This document shows, in pieces, positions 26,473 through 36,190 of a DNA stretch of 64,000 bases (position 1 is its first letter; each line of letters starts with the position of its first letter). Both the position numbers and the translations under genes were made by a program. Below the pieces are notes generated by a model. The model did not search any database, was not told the origin of the DNA, and saw only the letters and a list, made by a program, of their open reading frames with translations. The stretch spans positions 1 to 64,000 of the forward strand of contig UCEZ01000021.1 of assembly GCA_900471525.1 (NCBI GenBank), given 5' to 3'. The DNA is from Hyphomicrobiales bacterium. GTDB lineage: Bacteria; Pseudomonadota; Alphaproteobacteria; Rhizobiales; Rhizobiaceae.

Positions 26473-27672
26473 ATGGCCGATGCCACGCCGCTTTACGACA
26501 CATATGCCCGCGCGCCCTTGCGGTTCGAGCGCGGCGAGGGCGTCTGGCTGATCGCGGAGGATGGCACGCGCTATCTCGATTTCGCCGCCGGTGTCGCGGT
26601 CAACTCGCTCGGCCACGCGCATCCGCATCTCGTTTCGGCGTTGAAGGAGCAGGCAGAGAAGGTCTGGCACCTCTCCAATCTCTATGAGGTCCCGGGCCAG
26701 GAAAGCCTGAGCCGTCGTCTGACGGAGGCGACCTTCGCCGACAAGGTGTTCTTCACCAATTCCGGTGCGGAGGCGCTTGAATGCGCCATCAAGACGGCGC
26801 GGCGCTATCACTTTGCCAAGGGCCAGCCGGAAAAATTCCACATCATCACCTTCGAAGGTGCATTCCACGGCCGCACGCTCGCGACCATCGCGGCCGGCGG
26901 GCAGGCGAAGTATCTTGAAGGTTTCGGCCCGAAGGCGCCCGGTTTCTACCAGGTACCCTTCAACGACATGACGGCGCTCAAGGCGGCCATCACCGAGGAA
27001 ACCGCCGCGATCCTGATCGAGCCGATCCAGGGCGAGGGTGGCATCCGCACGGTAACCAAGGAGTTTCTGCAGGAACTGCGTGCGCTCTGCGACGAATACG
27101 GCCTGCTGCTGATCCTCGACGAGGTTCAGTGCGGTATCGGCCGAACAGGCAAGCTGTTTGCCTATGAGTGGGCCGGTATCACACCCGACATCATGGCGGT
27201 TGCCAAGGGCATCGGCGGCGGCTTCCCGCTCGGCGCGTGCCTTGCGACGGCGGATGCGGCTTCCGGCATGGTCGCCGGAACGCATGGATCGACCTATGGC
27301 GGCAATCCGCTGGCCATGGCCGTCGGCAATGCCGTTCTCGATGTTGTCCTTGCTGACGATTTCCTGCAGCATGTCCGCGATGTCTCGCTGGTTTTCCGCC
27401 AGGGACTTGCCTCGCTTGCAGATCGTTTCCCCGATGTCATCGAGGAAGTCCGCGGCGAGGGTCTGATGCTTGGCATCAAGGCGAAGGTACCGTCTGCGGA
27501 CCTGCTCAAGGCCATTCGCGCCGAAAGGCTGCTGGCCGTGCCCGCGGGCGAAAATGTCATCCGCCTGCTGCCGCCACTGGTGACGACGGCCGACGAAGCC
27601 CGTGAAGGTCTGGCGCGGCTGGAGCGCGCTGCCGAACAGCTGACAGCGGAACGACGACAGGTCTCGGCCTGA
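26473..27672 (+). CDS. argD: Acetylornithine aminotransferase
   Basis: A 399-residue class III PLP aminotransferase making N-acetylornithine in arginine synthesis (it may also act on succinyldiaminopimelate). The PLP region reads [22 protein letters not shown], and the Schiff-base lysine is in [15 protein letters not shown]. The ATG at 26473 has GAGGAG at 26458-26463, and [23 protein letters not shown] is the typical N terminus. The much longer open frame starting at 26161 is not used. argF follows after 45 bp, forming an argDF unit. Confidence 0.95.
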   Translation: MADATPLYDTYARAPLRFERGEGVWLIAEDGTRYLDFAAGVAVNSLGHAHPHLVSALKEQAEKVWHLSNLYEVPGQESLSRRLTEATFADKVFFTNSGAEALECAIKTARRYHFAKGQPEKFHIITFEGAFHGRTLATIAAGGQAKYLEGFGPKAPGFYQVPFNDMTALKAAITEETAAILIEPIQGEGGIRTVTKEFLQELRALCDEYGLLLILDEVQCGIGRTGKLFAYEWAGITPDIMAVAKGIGGGFPLGACLATADAASGMVAGTHGSTYGGNPLAMAVGNAVLDVVLADDFLQHVRDVSLVFRQGLASLADRFPDVIEEVRGEGLMLGIKAKVPSADLLKAIRAERLLAVPAGENVIRLLPPLVTTADEAREGLARLERAAEQLTAERRQVSA

Positions 27673-27717
27673 ACGACGTTTCGCTTGCCCGCTGAAAAAC
27701 ACAGGACTTTGAATAGA

Positions 27718-28629
27718 ATGGCCAGACACTTTCTCGACCTCTCCGCGATGACCACAGGCGACCTGAGATCGATCATCGACGATGCCCGCGTCCGCAAGGC
27801 TGCCACCAAGGCCGGAACGGCTGAAAAACCTTTGGCTGGCAAGATGCTGGCGATGATCTTCGAAAAGCCTTCGACCCGTACCCGCGTGTCCTTCGACGTC
27901 GGCATGCGCCAGCTCGGCGGCGAGACGCTGTTTCTCTCCGGTACCGAAATGCAGCTCGGCCGCGCCGAAACCATCGGCGATACGGCAAAGGTGCTGTCGC
28001 GCTACGTCGATGCCATCATGATCCGCACGACCGACCACACACGCCTGCTGGAGCTTGCCGAACACGCCACCGTACCGGTCATCAATGGCCTGACGGATAC
28101 TACCCACCCTTGCCAGATCATGGCCGACATCATGACCTTCGAGGAGCATGCCGGACCTGTGAAGGGCAAGACGATCGCATGGACCGGAGACGGCAACAAT
28201 GTGCTGCATTCCTTCGTCGAAGGCTCCGCGCGTTTCGGCTACCGGATGAACATGGCTGTTCCGCTCGGCTCGGAGCCGGACGACAAGATCCTCAACTGGG
28301 CCCGCAACAATGGCGGCGACATCAAGCTCTATCATGACGCCGACCAGGCCGTTGACGGAGCCCATTGCGTGGTCACTGATACCTGGGTGTCGATGAACCA
28401 GGAGCACCGGGCGCGGGGCCACAATGTCTTCCAGCCCTTCCAGGTCAATGCGGCGCTGATGGCAAAGGCCGACAAGGATGCGCTGTTCATGCACTGCCTT
28501 CCTGCCCATCGCGGTGAGGAAGTGACGGACGAGGTGATCGACGGCAAGCAATCGGTCGTGTTCGATGAAGCGGAAAACCGTCTGCATGCGCAGAAATCGG
28601 TTCTGGCCTGGTGCCTCGGGGCACTGTGA
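27718..28629 (+). CDS. argF: Ornithine carbamoyltransferase
   Basis: A 303-residue enzyme making citrulline from ornithine and carbamoyl phosphate. The carbamoyl phosphate motif [11 protein letters not shown] is present, as are DTWVSMNQE (the ornithine loop) and [11 protein letters not shown] with the catalytic cysteine. The start ATG at 27718 (MARHFLDLS) is typical. Second gene of the argDF unit; a hairpin at 28690 probably ends the transcript. Confidence 0.97.
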   Translation: MARHFLDLSAMTTGDLRSIIDDARVRKAATKAGTAEKPLAGKMLAMIFEKPSTRTRVSFDVGMRQLGGETLFLSGTEMQLGRAETIGDTAKVLSRYVDAIMIRTTDHTRLLELAEHATVPVINGLTDTTHPCQIMADIMTFEEHAGPVKGKTIAWTGDGNNVLHSFVEGSARFGYRMNMAVPLGSEPDDKILNWARNNGGDIKLYHDADQAVDGAHCVVTDTWVSMNQEHRARGHNVFQPFQVNAALMAKADKDALFMHCLPAHRGEEVTDEVIDGKQSVVFDEAENRLHAQKSVLAWCLGAL

Positions 28630-28689
28630 GTACGCGCCGCCGCGCATATTGAAAAGCGGAGTGCGCCACACGATCTATGCTGCAAGGTG

Positions 28690-28733
28690 ATGACCGGCGG
28701 GTGGCTTAGCTTCCTTGGCCGGTCATTTGTATT
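28690..28733 (+). terminator. Terminator-like hairpin after argF
   Basis: ATGACCGGC (28690-28698) pairs exactly with GCCGGTCAT (28718-28726), followed by TTGTATTG. Confidence 0.6.
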
Positions 28734-28900
28734 GAGAATATCCATCCGTCCGTTTCGCCATCCACGGCGGAGGCGACAGGGCGAGCGACCGGTTTTCAGT
28801 AACGTCTGGACAAAGCCGGCTTGCGCAGGATCAATAAGAGCATCGGACATTGTCCCGGCCTTTACGGCGGGCAGACGGCCGAGGGCTAAGGAGCAGAGTG

Positions 28901-29890
28901 ATGACGGAAGCAAACCCGGGCCTCGGCCAATTCGACTATGCCGGCGATGATCATGTCGTGCCGTTTCAGGTGGAAGGCCTTGACGTGCGCGGTCGTGCCG
29001 TCCAGCTCGGCCCGATGCTCGACGCTATTCTCGAGCGGCACAATTATCCGCTGCCGGTCGCCCGCCTCGTCGCCGAAACTGTGGTGCTGACGGTTTTACT
29101 CGGCACGTCGCTGAAATTCGAAGGCAAGCTGATCATCCAGACAAAGGGCAACGGCCCGGTCGATCTGGTCGTCGCGGATTTCGCGACGCCGGACCGCGTG
29201 CGCGCCTATGCCCGTTATAACGAGGAAGCGCTGTCGATCGCCGAACAGAATGGCCTGACCCAGCCGCAGCATCTGCTGGGCGAAGGGGTCCTTGCCTTCA
29301 CCATCGATCAGGGCGCACATATGCAGCGCTACCAGGGCATCGTGCCGCTCGACGGGGCCTCGCTCGAAGAGATCGCCGGCGTCTATTTCCGCCAGTCGGA
29401 GCAGATCCCGACAAAGGTGCGCCTCGGCGTTGCCGAGCTGCTCGATCGCGATGAGAACGGCAAGCCGCGTCATCGCTGGCGCGCCGGCGGAATGGTCGCG
29501 CAGTTCCTGCCGGATTCACCGGAGCGCATGCGTCAGGCAGACCTGCACGGTGGCGACGGCGATGACGGTGATGGCGCCTTTGCGGTCGATGATCTGTGGG
29601 ATGAAGCCAGCGTCATGGTCCAGACCATCGATGCTGACGAACTGACCGATCCGATGGTCGGAACGGAGCGCCTGCTGTACCGGTTGTTCCACGAGCGCGG
29701 CGTCAAGGTCTATCCGCCGCAGGCGGTTTATGACAAGTGTAGCTGCTCACGCGAGAAGCTGCGCGATGTGTTGGCAAGCCTCAGCCAGGACGACATCGAT
29801 CATGCAGCTGAGGACGGAATGGTTTCTGTGACCTGCGAGTTCTGCTCGACGACCTACCGTTTCGAAGCCACGGAAGTGAAGCCGCAGTAA
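28901..29890 (+). CDS. hslO: Hsp33 redox-regulated chaperone
   Basis: A 329-residue cytosolic holdase switched on by oxidative unfolding. The C-terminal zinc/redox switch is complete: Cys280-Ser-Cys282 and Cys312-x-x-Cys315. The N-terminal domain starts with DHVVPFQVEGLDVRGRAVQLG. The ATG at 28901 follows AAGGAG; the frame opens at 28850 but the extra residues are not Hsp33-like. The acidic loop GGDGDDGDGAFAVDD is a feature of alphaproteobacterial members. Its 3' end overlaps a hairpin shared with apaG. Confidence 0.95.
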   Translation: MTEANPGLGQFDYAGDDHVVPFQVEGLDVRGRAVQLGPMLDAILERHNYPLPVARLVAETVVLTVLLGTSLKFEGKLIIQTKGNGPVDLVVADFATPDRVRAYARYNEEALSIAEQNGLTQPQHLLGEGVLAFTIDQGAHMQRYQGIVPLDGASLEEIAGVYFRQSEQIPTKVRLGVAELLDRDENGKPRHRWRAGGMVAQFLPDSPERMRQADLHGGDGDDGDGAFAVDDLWDEASVMVQTIDADELTDPMVGTERLLYRLFHERGVKVYPPQAVYDKCSCSREKLRDVLASLSQDDIDHAAEDGMVSVTCEFCSTTYRFEATEVKPQ

Positions 29891-29901
29891 AATGCTGCGG
29901 C
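29881..29901. terminator. Bidirectional hairpin between hslO and apaG
   Basis: GCCGCAG (29881-29887) pairs with CTGCGGC (29895-29901); the loop contains the hslO stop codon. It lies exactly between convergent genes but lacks a T-run. Confidence 0.5.
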
Positions 29902-29903
29902 CG

Positions 29904-30296
29904 TCAATTCAGCGTCCGGTTTTGGCCGGGTGAATCGAGCGAGAAGGCGGGAATGTCCACTGTAAAGGCCTCGCCTTCCGTGGTCTCCATCGAATAATGG
30001 CCGAACATCACGCCGGATGGCGTGTCGAGCGGGCAGCCGGATGAATATTCATAGGTATCGCCGGGATTGAGCACCGGCTGCTCGCCGATGACGCCCGGGC
30101 CGTTGACTTCGTCCACCTGGCCGTTTTCGTCGGTGATATGCCAATAGCGTGTCATCAGCCGCACGGTCTTGCCGGAAAGGTTGGAGATCAGGATACGGTA
30201 ACCCCAGACATAGCGGCTATCATCCGGATCGGACTGCTCCTCCAGGTAATACGGCTCGACGGTCACCTCGATGTCGCGTGTTAGCGCGCGGTACAT
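29904..30296 (-). CDS. apaG: ApaG (Co2+/Mg2+ efflux-associated) protein
   Basis: A 130-residue single-domain protein with the fibronectin-type ApaG fold. The pattern [21 protein letters not shown], then [45 protein letters not shown] and [18 protein letters not shown] is unmistakable. Its biochemical role remains unclear in bacteria. ATG at 30296 is preferred over an in-frame TTG two codons upstream because AAGGG stands 7 bases before it. Confidence 0.95.
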   Translation of the reverse strand: MYRALTRDIEVTVEPYYLEEQSDPDDSRYVWGYRILISNLSGKTVRLMTRYWHITDENGQVDEVNGPGVIGEQPVLNPGDTYEYSSGCPLDTPSGVMFGHYSMETTEGEAFTVDIPAFSLDSPGQNRTLN

Positions 30297-30391
30297 ATGC
30301 AAACCCTTTTCAAGTCTATGCGCGATATTCTACAGCAAGATGGTTTCGTCAAGAATAACGGACAGGGTAAACTGTAGGGATAGGGCACAGC

Positions 30392-31012
30392 ATGCTGGAC
30401 GGTCATTTCAAGAGGGGGCTTGACCCGTGGCTCGATGACGCCGGCCAAGCCTTGGCGCGCCGCGGCGTCGGCGCTAACACGGTCACGATCACGGGTTTTC
30501 TGCTCGGATTGGCCGCAGCGCTCGCCATTATTCTGGACGCGTTTGCCTGGGGTTTTATTCTGATCGGCGCAAGCAGGGTCTGTGACGGCCTGGATGGCGC
30601 TGTCGCTCGAGCGACGGAAAAGACGGATTTCGGCGGCTTCCTCGATATCGTGCTTGATTTCGCCTTCTACGGTCTCATCCCCTTCGCCTTCATCTTTGCC
30701 GATCCCTACGAGAATGGCGCTGCAGGCGGTCTTTTGCTCCTGTCATTCTATATCAATGGCGCCAGCTTCCTCGCCTATTCCGTCATGGCCGAAAAACGCG
30801 GCCTGTCGACCGAGGTTCGTGGCGCGAAATCGCTCTACTTCACCACGGGACTTGCCGAGGCGACGGAGACGATCGCCGTATTCCTCGCCTTCTGCCTCTT
30901 CCCGCAGTGGTTCTCGGAAATCGCCATCGCGTTTGCGCTGGTCTGCTTCTACACCGCGCTGTCACGCATCATGCTGGCGCGCGCAAGTTTCAAGGTCGAA
31001 ATCCAGGCATAG
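30392..31012 (+). CDS. CDP-alcohol phosphatidyltransferase family protein
   Basis: A 206-residue membrane enzyme that condenses a CDP-activated lipid or alcohol with a second alcohol in phospholipid metabolism. The catalytic motif D-x2-D-G-x2-A-R-x8-G-x3-D-x3-D is complete in DGLDGAVARATEKTDFGGFLDIVLD, and five or six hydrophobic helices flank it. It differs from PgsA and Pcs in length and ends, so substrate is not assigned. The gene is monocistronic and converges on metZ over a shared hairpin. Confidence 0.88.
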   Translation: MLDGHFKRGLDPWLDDAGQALARRGVGANTVTITGFLLGLAAALAIILDAFAWGFILIGASRVCDGLDGAVARATEKTDFGGFLDIVLDFAFYGLIPFAFIFADPYENGAAGGLLLLSFYINGASFLAYSVMAEKRGLSTEVRGAKSLYFTTGLAEATETIAVFLAFCLFPQWFSEIAIAFALVCFYTALSRIMLARASFKVEIQA

Positions 31013-31045
31013 AAAAACGCCCGCATCCGGCTGGACACGGGCGTT
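31011..31045 (-). terminator. Rho-independent terminator of metZ
   Basis: On the minus strand AACGCCCG (31045 down to 31038) pairs with CGGGCGTT (31023 down to 31016) and is followed by a T-run (31017-31013). It can also serve the convergent phosphatidyltransferase gene. Confidence 0.75.
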
Positions 31046-31063
31046 GAAATGTACGCCGGAAAA

Positions 31064-32248
31064 TCAGGCCTGAACGGACTTCAAGGCGCGGGCGAAATCC
31101 TCGATCAGGTCTTCGCTGTCCTCGATACCGGCAGAGAAGCGGACGGTGCCGGGCGAAATGCCGAGTTCGGCGCGGGCTTCGTCCGAAAGGTTCTTGTGCG
31201 TCGTCGTCGCCGGATGGGTGATCAGGCTCTTGGAGTCGCCCAGATTGTTGGAGATCAGCACGGTCTCCAACGCGTTCTGAAGTGCGAAGGCAGCCTCCTT
31301 GCCGCCCTTCAACTCGAAGCAGACCAGCGTCGAGCCGCCCTTCATCTGCCGGGCGATGATATCAGCCTGCGGATGATCCTTGCGGCCCGGATAGATCACC
31401 TTGGCGACCTGGCTCTGTTCGGCAAGGAAATCGGCGACGCGCGAAGCATTCTCACTCTGCTGACGCACGCGTAGCGGCAGGGTCTCGATACCCTTCAGCA
31501 GCGTCCACGCATTGAACGGCGACAGCGCCGGACCGGTATGGCGGAAATAGTCGTGCAGATGCTCGTTGATCCATTCCTTGTCGGAGAGGATTACGCCGCC
31601 CAGGCACCGGCCCTGGCCGTCGATGTGTTTGGTCGCGGAATAGACGACGATATGGGCGCCGAGCTCCAGCGGCTTCTGCAGCAGTGGCGTCGCAAAGACA
31701 TTGTCGACCACGACCTTGGCGCCGATCTGATTGGCAATCTTGGCGACACCGGCAATGTCGATCACTTCCAGCGTCGGGTTTGTCGGGCTTTCGAGGAAGA
31801 AAACCTTGGTGTTCGGCTGGACGGCCTTTTCCCAGTTTTCCAGAAAGCGCCCGTCGATCAGCGTGCATTCGATGCCATAGCGTGGCGCCAGCGTTTCGAC
31901 GACCCAGCGGCAGGAGCCGAACAGGGCGCGGGCGGCGACGATATGGTCGCCGGCCTTCAGCTGGCAGAGGATCGCTGCCGAAACCGCCGCCATGCCGGAT
32001 GCCGTGGCGCGCGCATCTTCCGCACCTTCCAGCATGCACATGCGCTGTTCGAACATGTCGTTGGTCGGGCTGCCGTAACGGGCGTAGATGAAACCGTCTG
32101 TCTCGCCCTTGAAGCGCGCTTCGGCGGCTTCCGAGGTTTCGTAGACGAAGCCCTGCGTCATGAAGATGGCTTCGGAGGTTTCGCCATGGTTTGAACGGGT
32201 CGTGCCGCCGTGAACGAGCTGTGTTGCGGGGCGCCAGGTTTTGCTCAT
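31064..32248 (-). CDS. metZ: O-succinylhomoserine sulfhydrylase
   Basis: A 394-residue Cys/Met-metabolism PLP enzyme that makes homocysteine directly from O-succinylhomoserine (or the acetyl ester) and sulfide. The PLP lysine is in VYSATKHIDGQGRCLGG; the substrate loops ARYGSPTNDMFEQR and FLESPTNPTLEVIDIAG are typical of MetZ rather than MetB/MetC. It is under a SAM-II riboswitch and intrinsic terminator in its 120-base leader, so it should be off when S-adenosylmethionine is plentiful. Confidence 0.94.
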   Translation of the reverse strand: MSKTWRPATQLVHGGTTRSNHGETSEAIFMTQGFVYETSEAAEARFKGETDGFIYARYGSPTNDMFEQRMCMLEGAEDARATASGMAAVSAAILCQLKAGDHIVAARALFGSCRWVVETLAPRYGIECTLIDGRFLENWEKAVQPNTKVFFLESPTNPTLEVIDIAGVAKIANQIGAKVVVDNVFATPLLQKPLELGAHIVVYSATKHIDGQGRCLGGVILSDKEWINEHLHDYFRHTGPALSPFNAWTLLKGIETLPLRVRQQSENASRVADFLAEQSQVAKVIYPGRKDHPQADIIARQMKGGSTLVCFELKGGKEAAFALQNALETVLISNNLGDSKSLITHPATTTHKNLSDEARAELGISPGTVRFSAGIEDSEDLIEDFARALKSVQA

Positions 32249-32266
32249 CGATCGTCGCTTTCACAA

Positions 32267-32299
32267 ACAAAAAAACCGGCCGCGTAAAGCAAGCCGGTT
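32267..32299 (-). terminator. Leader terminator of metZ
   Basis: On the minus strand AACCGGC (32299-32293) pairs with GCCGGTT (32280-32274), followed at once by seven T. An alternative hairpin, GCCGG-N8-CCGGC, just upstream competes for the same strand, so termination could be set by ligand binding in the aptamer. Confidence 0.7.
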
Positions 32300-32309
32300 T
32301 CGAACCCGG

Positions 32310-32366
32310 CCTTTTTAGCTATTTGTTTAACGTGGCTGCAAGCCGACCGGCCAAATCACCACGGGA
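32310..32366 (-). ncRNA. SAM-II riboswitch
   Basis: The leader of metZ matches the SAM-II (metA motif) consensus throughout. P1 is CGTGG with CCACG; the conserved GTGATTTGGCCGG lies in the loop; CTTGCAGCCACGTTAAA follows; and the A-rich end AATAGCTAAAAAGG closes the pseudoknot. Binding of S-adenosylmethionine in the pseudoknot lowers downstream expression. The class is typical of alphaproteobacterial methionine genes. Confidence 0.92.
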
Positions 32367-32374
32367 TAAGTCAG

Positions 32375-32403
32375 TATTTACTGATTAGCCGCGCTTGCGT
32401 CAA
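32375..32403 (-). promoter_or_regulatory. Promoter of metZ
   Basis: On the minus strand TTGACG (32403-32398) and TAAATA (32380-32375) are 17 bases apart, a sigma70-type pair. Transcription would start a few bases before the SAM-II aptamer, consistent with a riboswitch at the RNA 5' end. Confidence 0.6.
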
Positions 32404-32480
32404 TTCCCGCGAACAACAAGATATGTCACAGGGACAATTTGGGTTATGACGTGCCGTTTCCGGCAAAGAGGAAGATGGAA

Positions 32481-33578
32481 ATGACGAGGGCCACAGGCAT
32501 TCTAGCCGATCGCGCCATTGGCGCGTTGTTTGATGCGGGACGGCTGAAAAGCGAGGCGAAGCTGGATATCGACCAGATCCAGCCGGCAAGCCTCGATCTG
32601 CGCCTGGGTTCCAAGGCCTTCCGTGTCCGCGCCAGCTTCATGCCCGGTCCCAGCCATCTCGTCGCCGACAAGCTCGACCGGCTGAAACTGCATGTCATCG
32701 ATCTCTCCGAAGGGGCGGTACTCGAGACCGGCTGCGTCTACATCGTGCCGCTGATGGAAAGCCTCGACCTGCCGGTCGGCATGTCGGCATCGGCCAACCC
32801 AAAAAGCTCGACCGGCCGCCTCGATATCTTCACCCGCGTCATCACCGATCGTGCCCAGGAATTCGACAAGATCCCCGCCGGCTATTCCGGCCCGCTCTAT
32901 CTCGAAATCAGCCCGCGGACCTTCCCCGTCATCGTCCGGCGCGGCTCGCGCCTGTCGCAGATACGCTTCCGCATCGGCCATGCCCTGTTGACCGAGACGG
33001 AGGTCATGGCGCTGCACGAAAGCGATGTTCTCGTTGCCAGCGAAACGCCCAACGTCTCCGGTGCCGGCATCGCGCTGTCCATCGACCTGAAGGGCACCGG
33101 CGCCGATGGCTTGATTGGTTATCGTGGCAAGCACCACACGGCCGTTGTCGATGTCGACAAGAAGGCCGAGCATGGCATCTTCGATTTCTGGGAACCGCTC
33201 TACAGCCGCGGCCGCGACGAATTGATCCTCGATCCCGACGAGTTCTACATCCTCGTCTCGCGCGAGGCGGTGCACGTGCCGCCGCTCTATGCCGCCGAAA
33301 TGACGCCGTTCGATCCACTGGTCGGCGAGTTCCGCGTCCACTATGCCGGTTTCTTCGATCCCGGCTTCGGCCACGTCTCAGCCGGCGGCACCGGCAGCCG
33401 CGCCGTGCTCGAAGTCCGCAGCCACGAAGTGCCGTTCATCCTGGAACACGGCCAGATCGTCGGCCGGCTGGTTTACGAGCACATGATGGAACGGCCGGAA
33501 GGTCTTTACGGCCTCGGTCTCGGATCGAATTACCAGGCCCAGGGCTTGAAGCTCTCGAAGCATTTCCGCTCGGAATAA
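32481..33578 (+). CDS. dcd: Two-domain dCTP deaminase (2'-deoxycytidine 5'-triphosphate deaminase)
   Basis: A 365-residue protein about twice the size of ordinary Dcd, deaminating dCTP to dUTP. The dUTPase/Dcd fold is recognisable in QPASLDLRLGSKAFRV, SANPKSSTGRLDIFTRVI and VRRGSRLSQIRFRIG of the first half. The second half has a related pattern ending in FILEHGQIVGRLVYEHM. This double-length form is typical of alphaproteobacteria. ATG at 32481 has GAGGA 8 bases upstream; the ATG at 32475 is too close to it. Starts divergently from metZ. Confidence 0.85.
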   Translation: MTRATGILADRAIGALFDAGRLKSEAKLDIDQIQPASLDLRLGSKAFRVRASFMPGPSHLVADKLDRLKLHVIDLSEGAVLETGCVYIVPLMESLDLPVGMSASANPKSSTGRLDIFTRVITDRAQEFDKIPAGYSGPLYLEISPRTFPVIVRRGSRLSQIRFRIGHALLTETEVMALHESDVLVASETPNVSGAGIALSIDLKGTGADGLIGYRGKHHTAVVDVDKKAEHGIFDFWEPLYSRGRDELILDPDEFYILVSREAVHVPPLYAAEMTPFDPLVGEFRVHYAGFFDPGFGHVSAGGTGSRAVLEVRSHEVPFILEHGQIVGRLVYEHMMERPEGLYGLGLGSNYQAQGLKLSKHFRSE

Positions 33579-33779
33579 GGTCTCAGGCTTGCGACAAACG
33601 AGTGTGAAACCGCGTCGGGCTTCGCACTGCCTGCTTTTTGTGTCCACGCATAGCCAAGACGGCGGACGATACCTCCAAAGAGCTTATTGAAGGTGTAAAA
33701 TTGATTGGATAGTCTCCATTTTACCATTCGGTAATAAAGCTCAGTCGCGGCGGGGGCCGCGCTGTCAAGGGGGCGGTCA

Positions 33780-35981
33780 ATGGCATTCAAATTTGGATGG
33801 AATCTGGCAGACAAGTTCATCGGCACGGGTGCAGCCGATACCCTCCTCGGCCAGGACGGAAGCGATATCCTGACCGGATTTCTTGGCAACGACCTGCTCT
33901 CCGGCGGCCGCGGCAATGACCAGCTCGATGGCGGCGACGGCAATGACATCCTCTTCGGAGGCGAGGGCAGTGATAAGATCATCGGTGGCAACGGTGACGA
34001 TATCCTCTTCAATGGCAGCAGCCTGGCGCTCTTTTCGCAAGACGATGGCTACTCTCTGGATGACAAGAGTACGGACAACCTCTCTGCCGGAACGGGAAAC
34101 GACCGGGTCTATATCGGCTTGAACGACAAGGCCGATGGAGGGGCCGGCGGATATGACACGCTCGTTGCATCGCTCTATCTGCAGCCGGAAGTGCTGTTGA
34201 CTCTGGATTTTTCCAAGATTGGCGGCACTGCCGCGGCTTCGATCGGATGGAGTACAACGCGTGCTTTCCAGTTCGAGCGGGTCGAAGTCAATGTCAACGG
34301 CCTCTATGCCGGCTCTAAAATCATCGGCACGCCCGGCGATGACCTCATCACTGCCGCCGGCGTGATCGCGCGTCTCATTGCCCCGTCAACTTATGTCTAC
34401 GGCGTCTCGCTCTACGGCGGAGCCGGCGATGATATAATCACGGGGTCCGGCAGCAAGGACGACAAGATCGACGGCGGGTCTGGCGACGACGAGATCAGCA
34501 GCGGAGCAGGCACCGACACCCTCAAGGGCGGCACCGGCGCGGATATTTTCATCACGGAGATACTTCCCGTCGATCCGCTCGGGGGAGGAGGGACGACGCC
34601 GGACAACATCACCGACTTCAATCCGAAAGAGGATCTGATCCTGCTCAATCTGCGAGCGCTTGGCCCAGCCGCCTTGCCGACGGACAAGATCACGCTCGTT
34701 GCCAATGCGAACCCCGTGGCGACCTCGGCGACCGGCGGCCAGTTCCTCTACGAGACCGACACCGGCAAGCTTTTCTTCGACAAGAACGGCAAGCTTGCTG
34801 GCGGCATCTACCACATCGAGACATTGACGACGAAGCCTGTGCTAACAGCGGCAAATCTGGTTGCCGACGGCTTTTTGACGATACCGCGGCTGGACGGCAA
34901 GACCGCTTCGGAGACATCGGCAGCGACGCTGAAATCCGGAACGAGCGGCAATGACACGATGACCGGCACGGCCGCAACCGACAAGTTTTTCGGCAACCTG
35001 GGCAACGACACGATCAGGGGTCTGGCCGGCAACGACTTGCTGTTCGGCGGTTACGGAGACGATACGCTCGACGGAGGAGATGGCAACGATCGGCTGGTCG
35101 GTGGTTATGGCCGCGACACGCTGATTGGCGGAAACGGCAACGACTTCATCCGCACCGGCGTCGCCGGACTGAACAACAGCGATCTTTATGCAGAGACGGC
35201 CAAGGATACCGTCGACGCCGGCGCCGGCAACGACCGGGTCATCATCGATGCCGCGGATGTGGCCTTGGGCGGCAGCGGCGTGGATACGCTCGTGATCCAG
35301 TCCCGCCCGTCGGACAACGGTGCCGCCCCCTTGCTCAAGCTGGATTTTGCCCAGATCGGACAGAGCGCGGCATTCGACTTCGGCATGGGTACAGCGGCTG
35401 CCGGTCAATTCGAGAAGGTCGATATTTTTATCGAAGGCCTGAAAGCCGGTTCCCAAATCGGTGGCACTTCAGGTGACGACAAGCTGATGTTCGCAATCGT
35501 GCCAAGTTCGACCGGTCCGCTCATCGGTTCCGGTTCCGGCGGCGCTATCTCCGGGCGCGGCGGCAACGACTATATCAGCGGCTCGGCTTTTTCCGACAAG
35601 CTGAGCGGCGGCGACGGCGACGATGTCATCCGCAATTTCGGCGGCGACATCATCACGTTGGGCAAGGGGGCAGACCAGGTCTTGACGTCGCGGGGCGCGA
35701 ACTCCATGACGATCAAGGATTTCACCGGTTCCGACATGATTGTCTTCGAATGCCAGGCAAATTCAGGAACTGTCATCACATTCGACGATGTGAAGCTCGT
35801 GGTGGGCAATGCGAGCCACGGCACCCACGCGGGGCTTGCCCAGTTTCTCTACAATCCGACGACCGGCAGCCTGCAGCTCGACCTGAACGGATCGAGCCAG
35901 GGCGAGGTATTCTCCGTCGCTCTTCTGGAAGACGCGCCAAGCCTTGTTGCCAATCAGCTTGCGGTCGAGTTCTACGTATGA
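33780..35981 (+). CDS. RTX-type calcium-binding protein with internal duplication
   Basis: A 733-residue acidic protein, probably exported by a type I (TolC-dependent) system: no N-terminal signal peptide, and a C terminus of aliphatic and hydroxyl residues ending FYV. Clusters of the nonapeptide GGxGxDxhx occur at about residues 42-75, 213-255, 405-455 and 592-615. Between them are repeated non-RTX segments: [29 protein letters not shown] (143-181) is matched by [29 protein letters not shown] (521-560). Residues 16-363 and 393-728 thus form two diverged copies. No catalytic domain is visible, so a surface, adhesion or biofilm role is likely. No secretion genes are adjacent. Confidence 0.85.
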   Translation: MAFKFGWNLADKFIGTGAADTLLGQDGSDILTGFLGNDLLSGGRGNDQLDGGDGNDILFGGEGSDKIIGGNGDDILFNGSSLALFSQDDGYSLDDKSTDNLSAGTGNDRVYIGLNDKADGGAGGYDTLVASLYLQPEVLLTLDFSKIGGTAAASIGWSTTRAFQFERVEVNVNGLYAGSKIIGTPGDDLITAAGVIARLIAPSTYVYGVSLYGGAGDDIITGSGSKDDKIDGGSGDDEISSGAGTDTLKGGTGADIFITEILPVDPLGGGGTTPDNITDFNPKEDLILLNLRALGPAALPTDKITLVANANPVATSATGGQFLYETDTGKLFFDKNGKLAGGIYHIETLTTKPVLTAANLVADGFLTIPRLDGKTASETSAATLKSGTSGNDTMTGTAATDKFFGNLGNDTIRGLAGNDLLFGGYGDDTLDGGDGNDRLVGGYGRDTLIGGNGNDFIRTGVAGLNNSDLYAETAKDTVDAGAGNDRVIIDAADVALGGSGVDTLVIQSRPSDNGAAPLLKLDFAQIGQSAAFDFGMGTAAAGQFEKVDIFIEGLKAGSQIGGTSGDDKLMFAIVPSSTGPLIGSGSGGAISGRGGNDYISGSAFSDKLSGGDGDDVIRNFGGDIITLGKGADQVLTSRGANSMTIKDFTGSDMIVFECQANSGTVITFDDVKLVVGNASHGTHAGLAQFLYNPTTGSLQLDLNGSSQGEVFSVALLEDAPSLVANQLAVEFYV

Positions 35982-36070
35982 ACTGAACCGGGAAGCGCGG
36001 CCCTCCGCCCGGCTTTTTCCTGCGCCCCGCTTGACAGCCGGAGGCGCTTGGTGGAAACCTCGTCGGCGTT

Positions 36071-36144
36071 GCGGGTATGATGTAGTGGTAGCTTGTCAGC
36101 TTCCCAAGCTGATCGTGCGGGTTCGATTCCCGCTACCCGCTCCA
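36071..36144 (+). tRNA. tRNA-Gly (anticodon CCC)
   Basis: A 74-base cloverleaf. The acceptor arm GCGGGTA pairs with TACCCGC, with discriminator T and an encoded CCA. The anticodon stem TCAGC/GCTGA closes loop TTCCCAA with anticodon CCC, and the T arm holds GGTTCGATTCC. It marks the border between backbone genes and the glycan island, and tRNA genes are frequent integration sites. Confidence 0.97.
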
Positions 36145-36190
36145 CCTTTTCCCTTTCGAGCATTTTGCATTTATTCTGCCTCGTAGCCTG

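Noticed and set aside
26413..28671. A 752-codon open frame on the minus strand across argD and argF
   Set aside because: It is the exact antisense of two certain genes in GC-rich DNA, where long false frames are common. Its translation has no recognisable domain.
36071..36144. tRNA-Gly as a proven attachment site
   Set aside because: No integrase and no second copy of the tRNA 3' end are visible in the window, so only a possible island border is reported.
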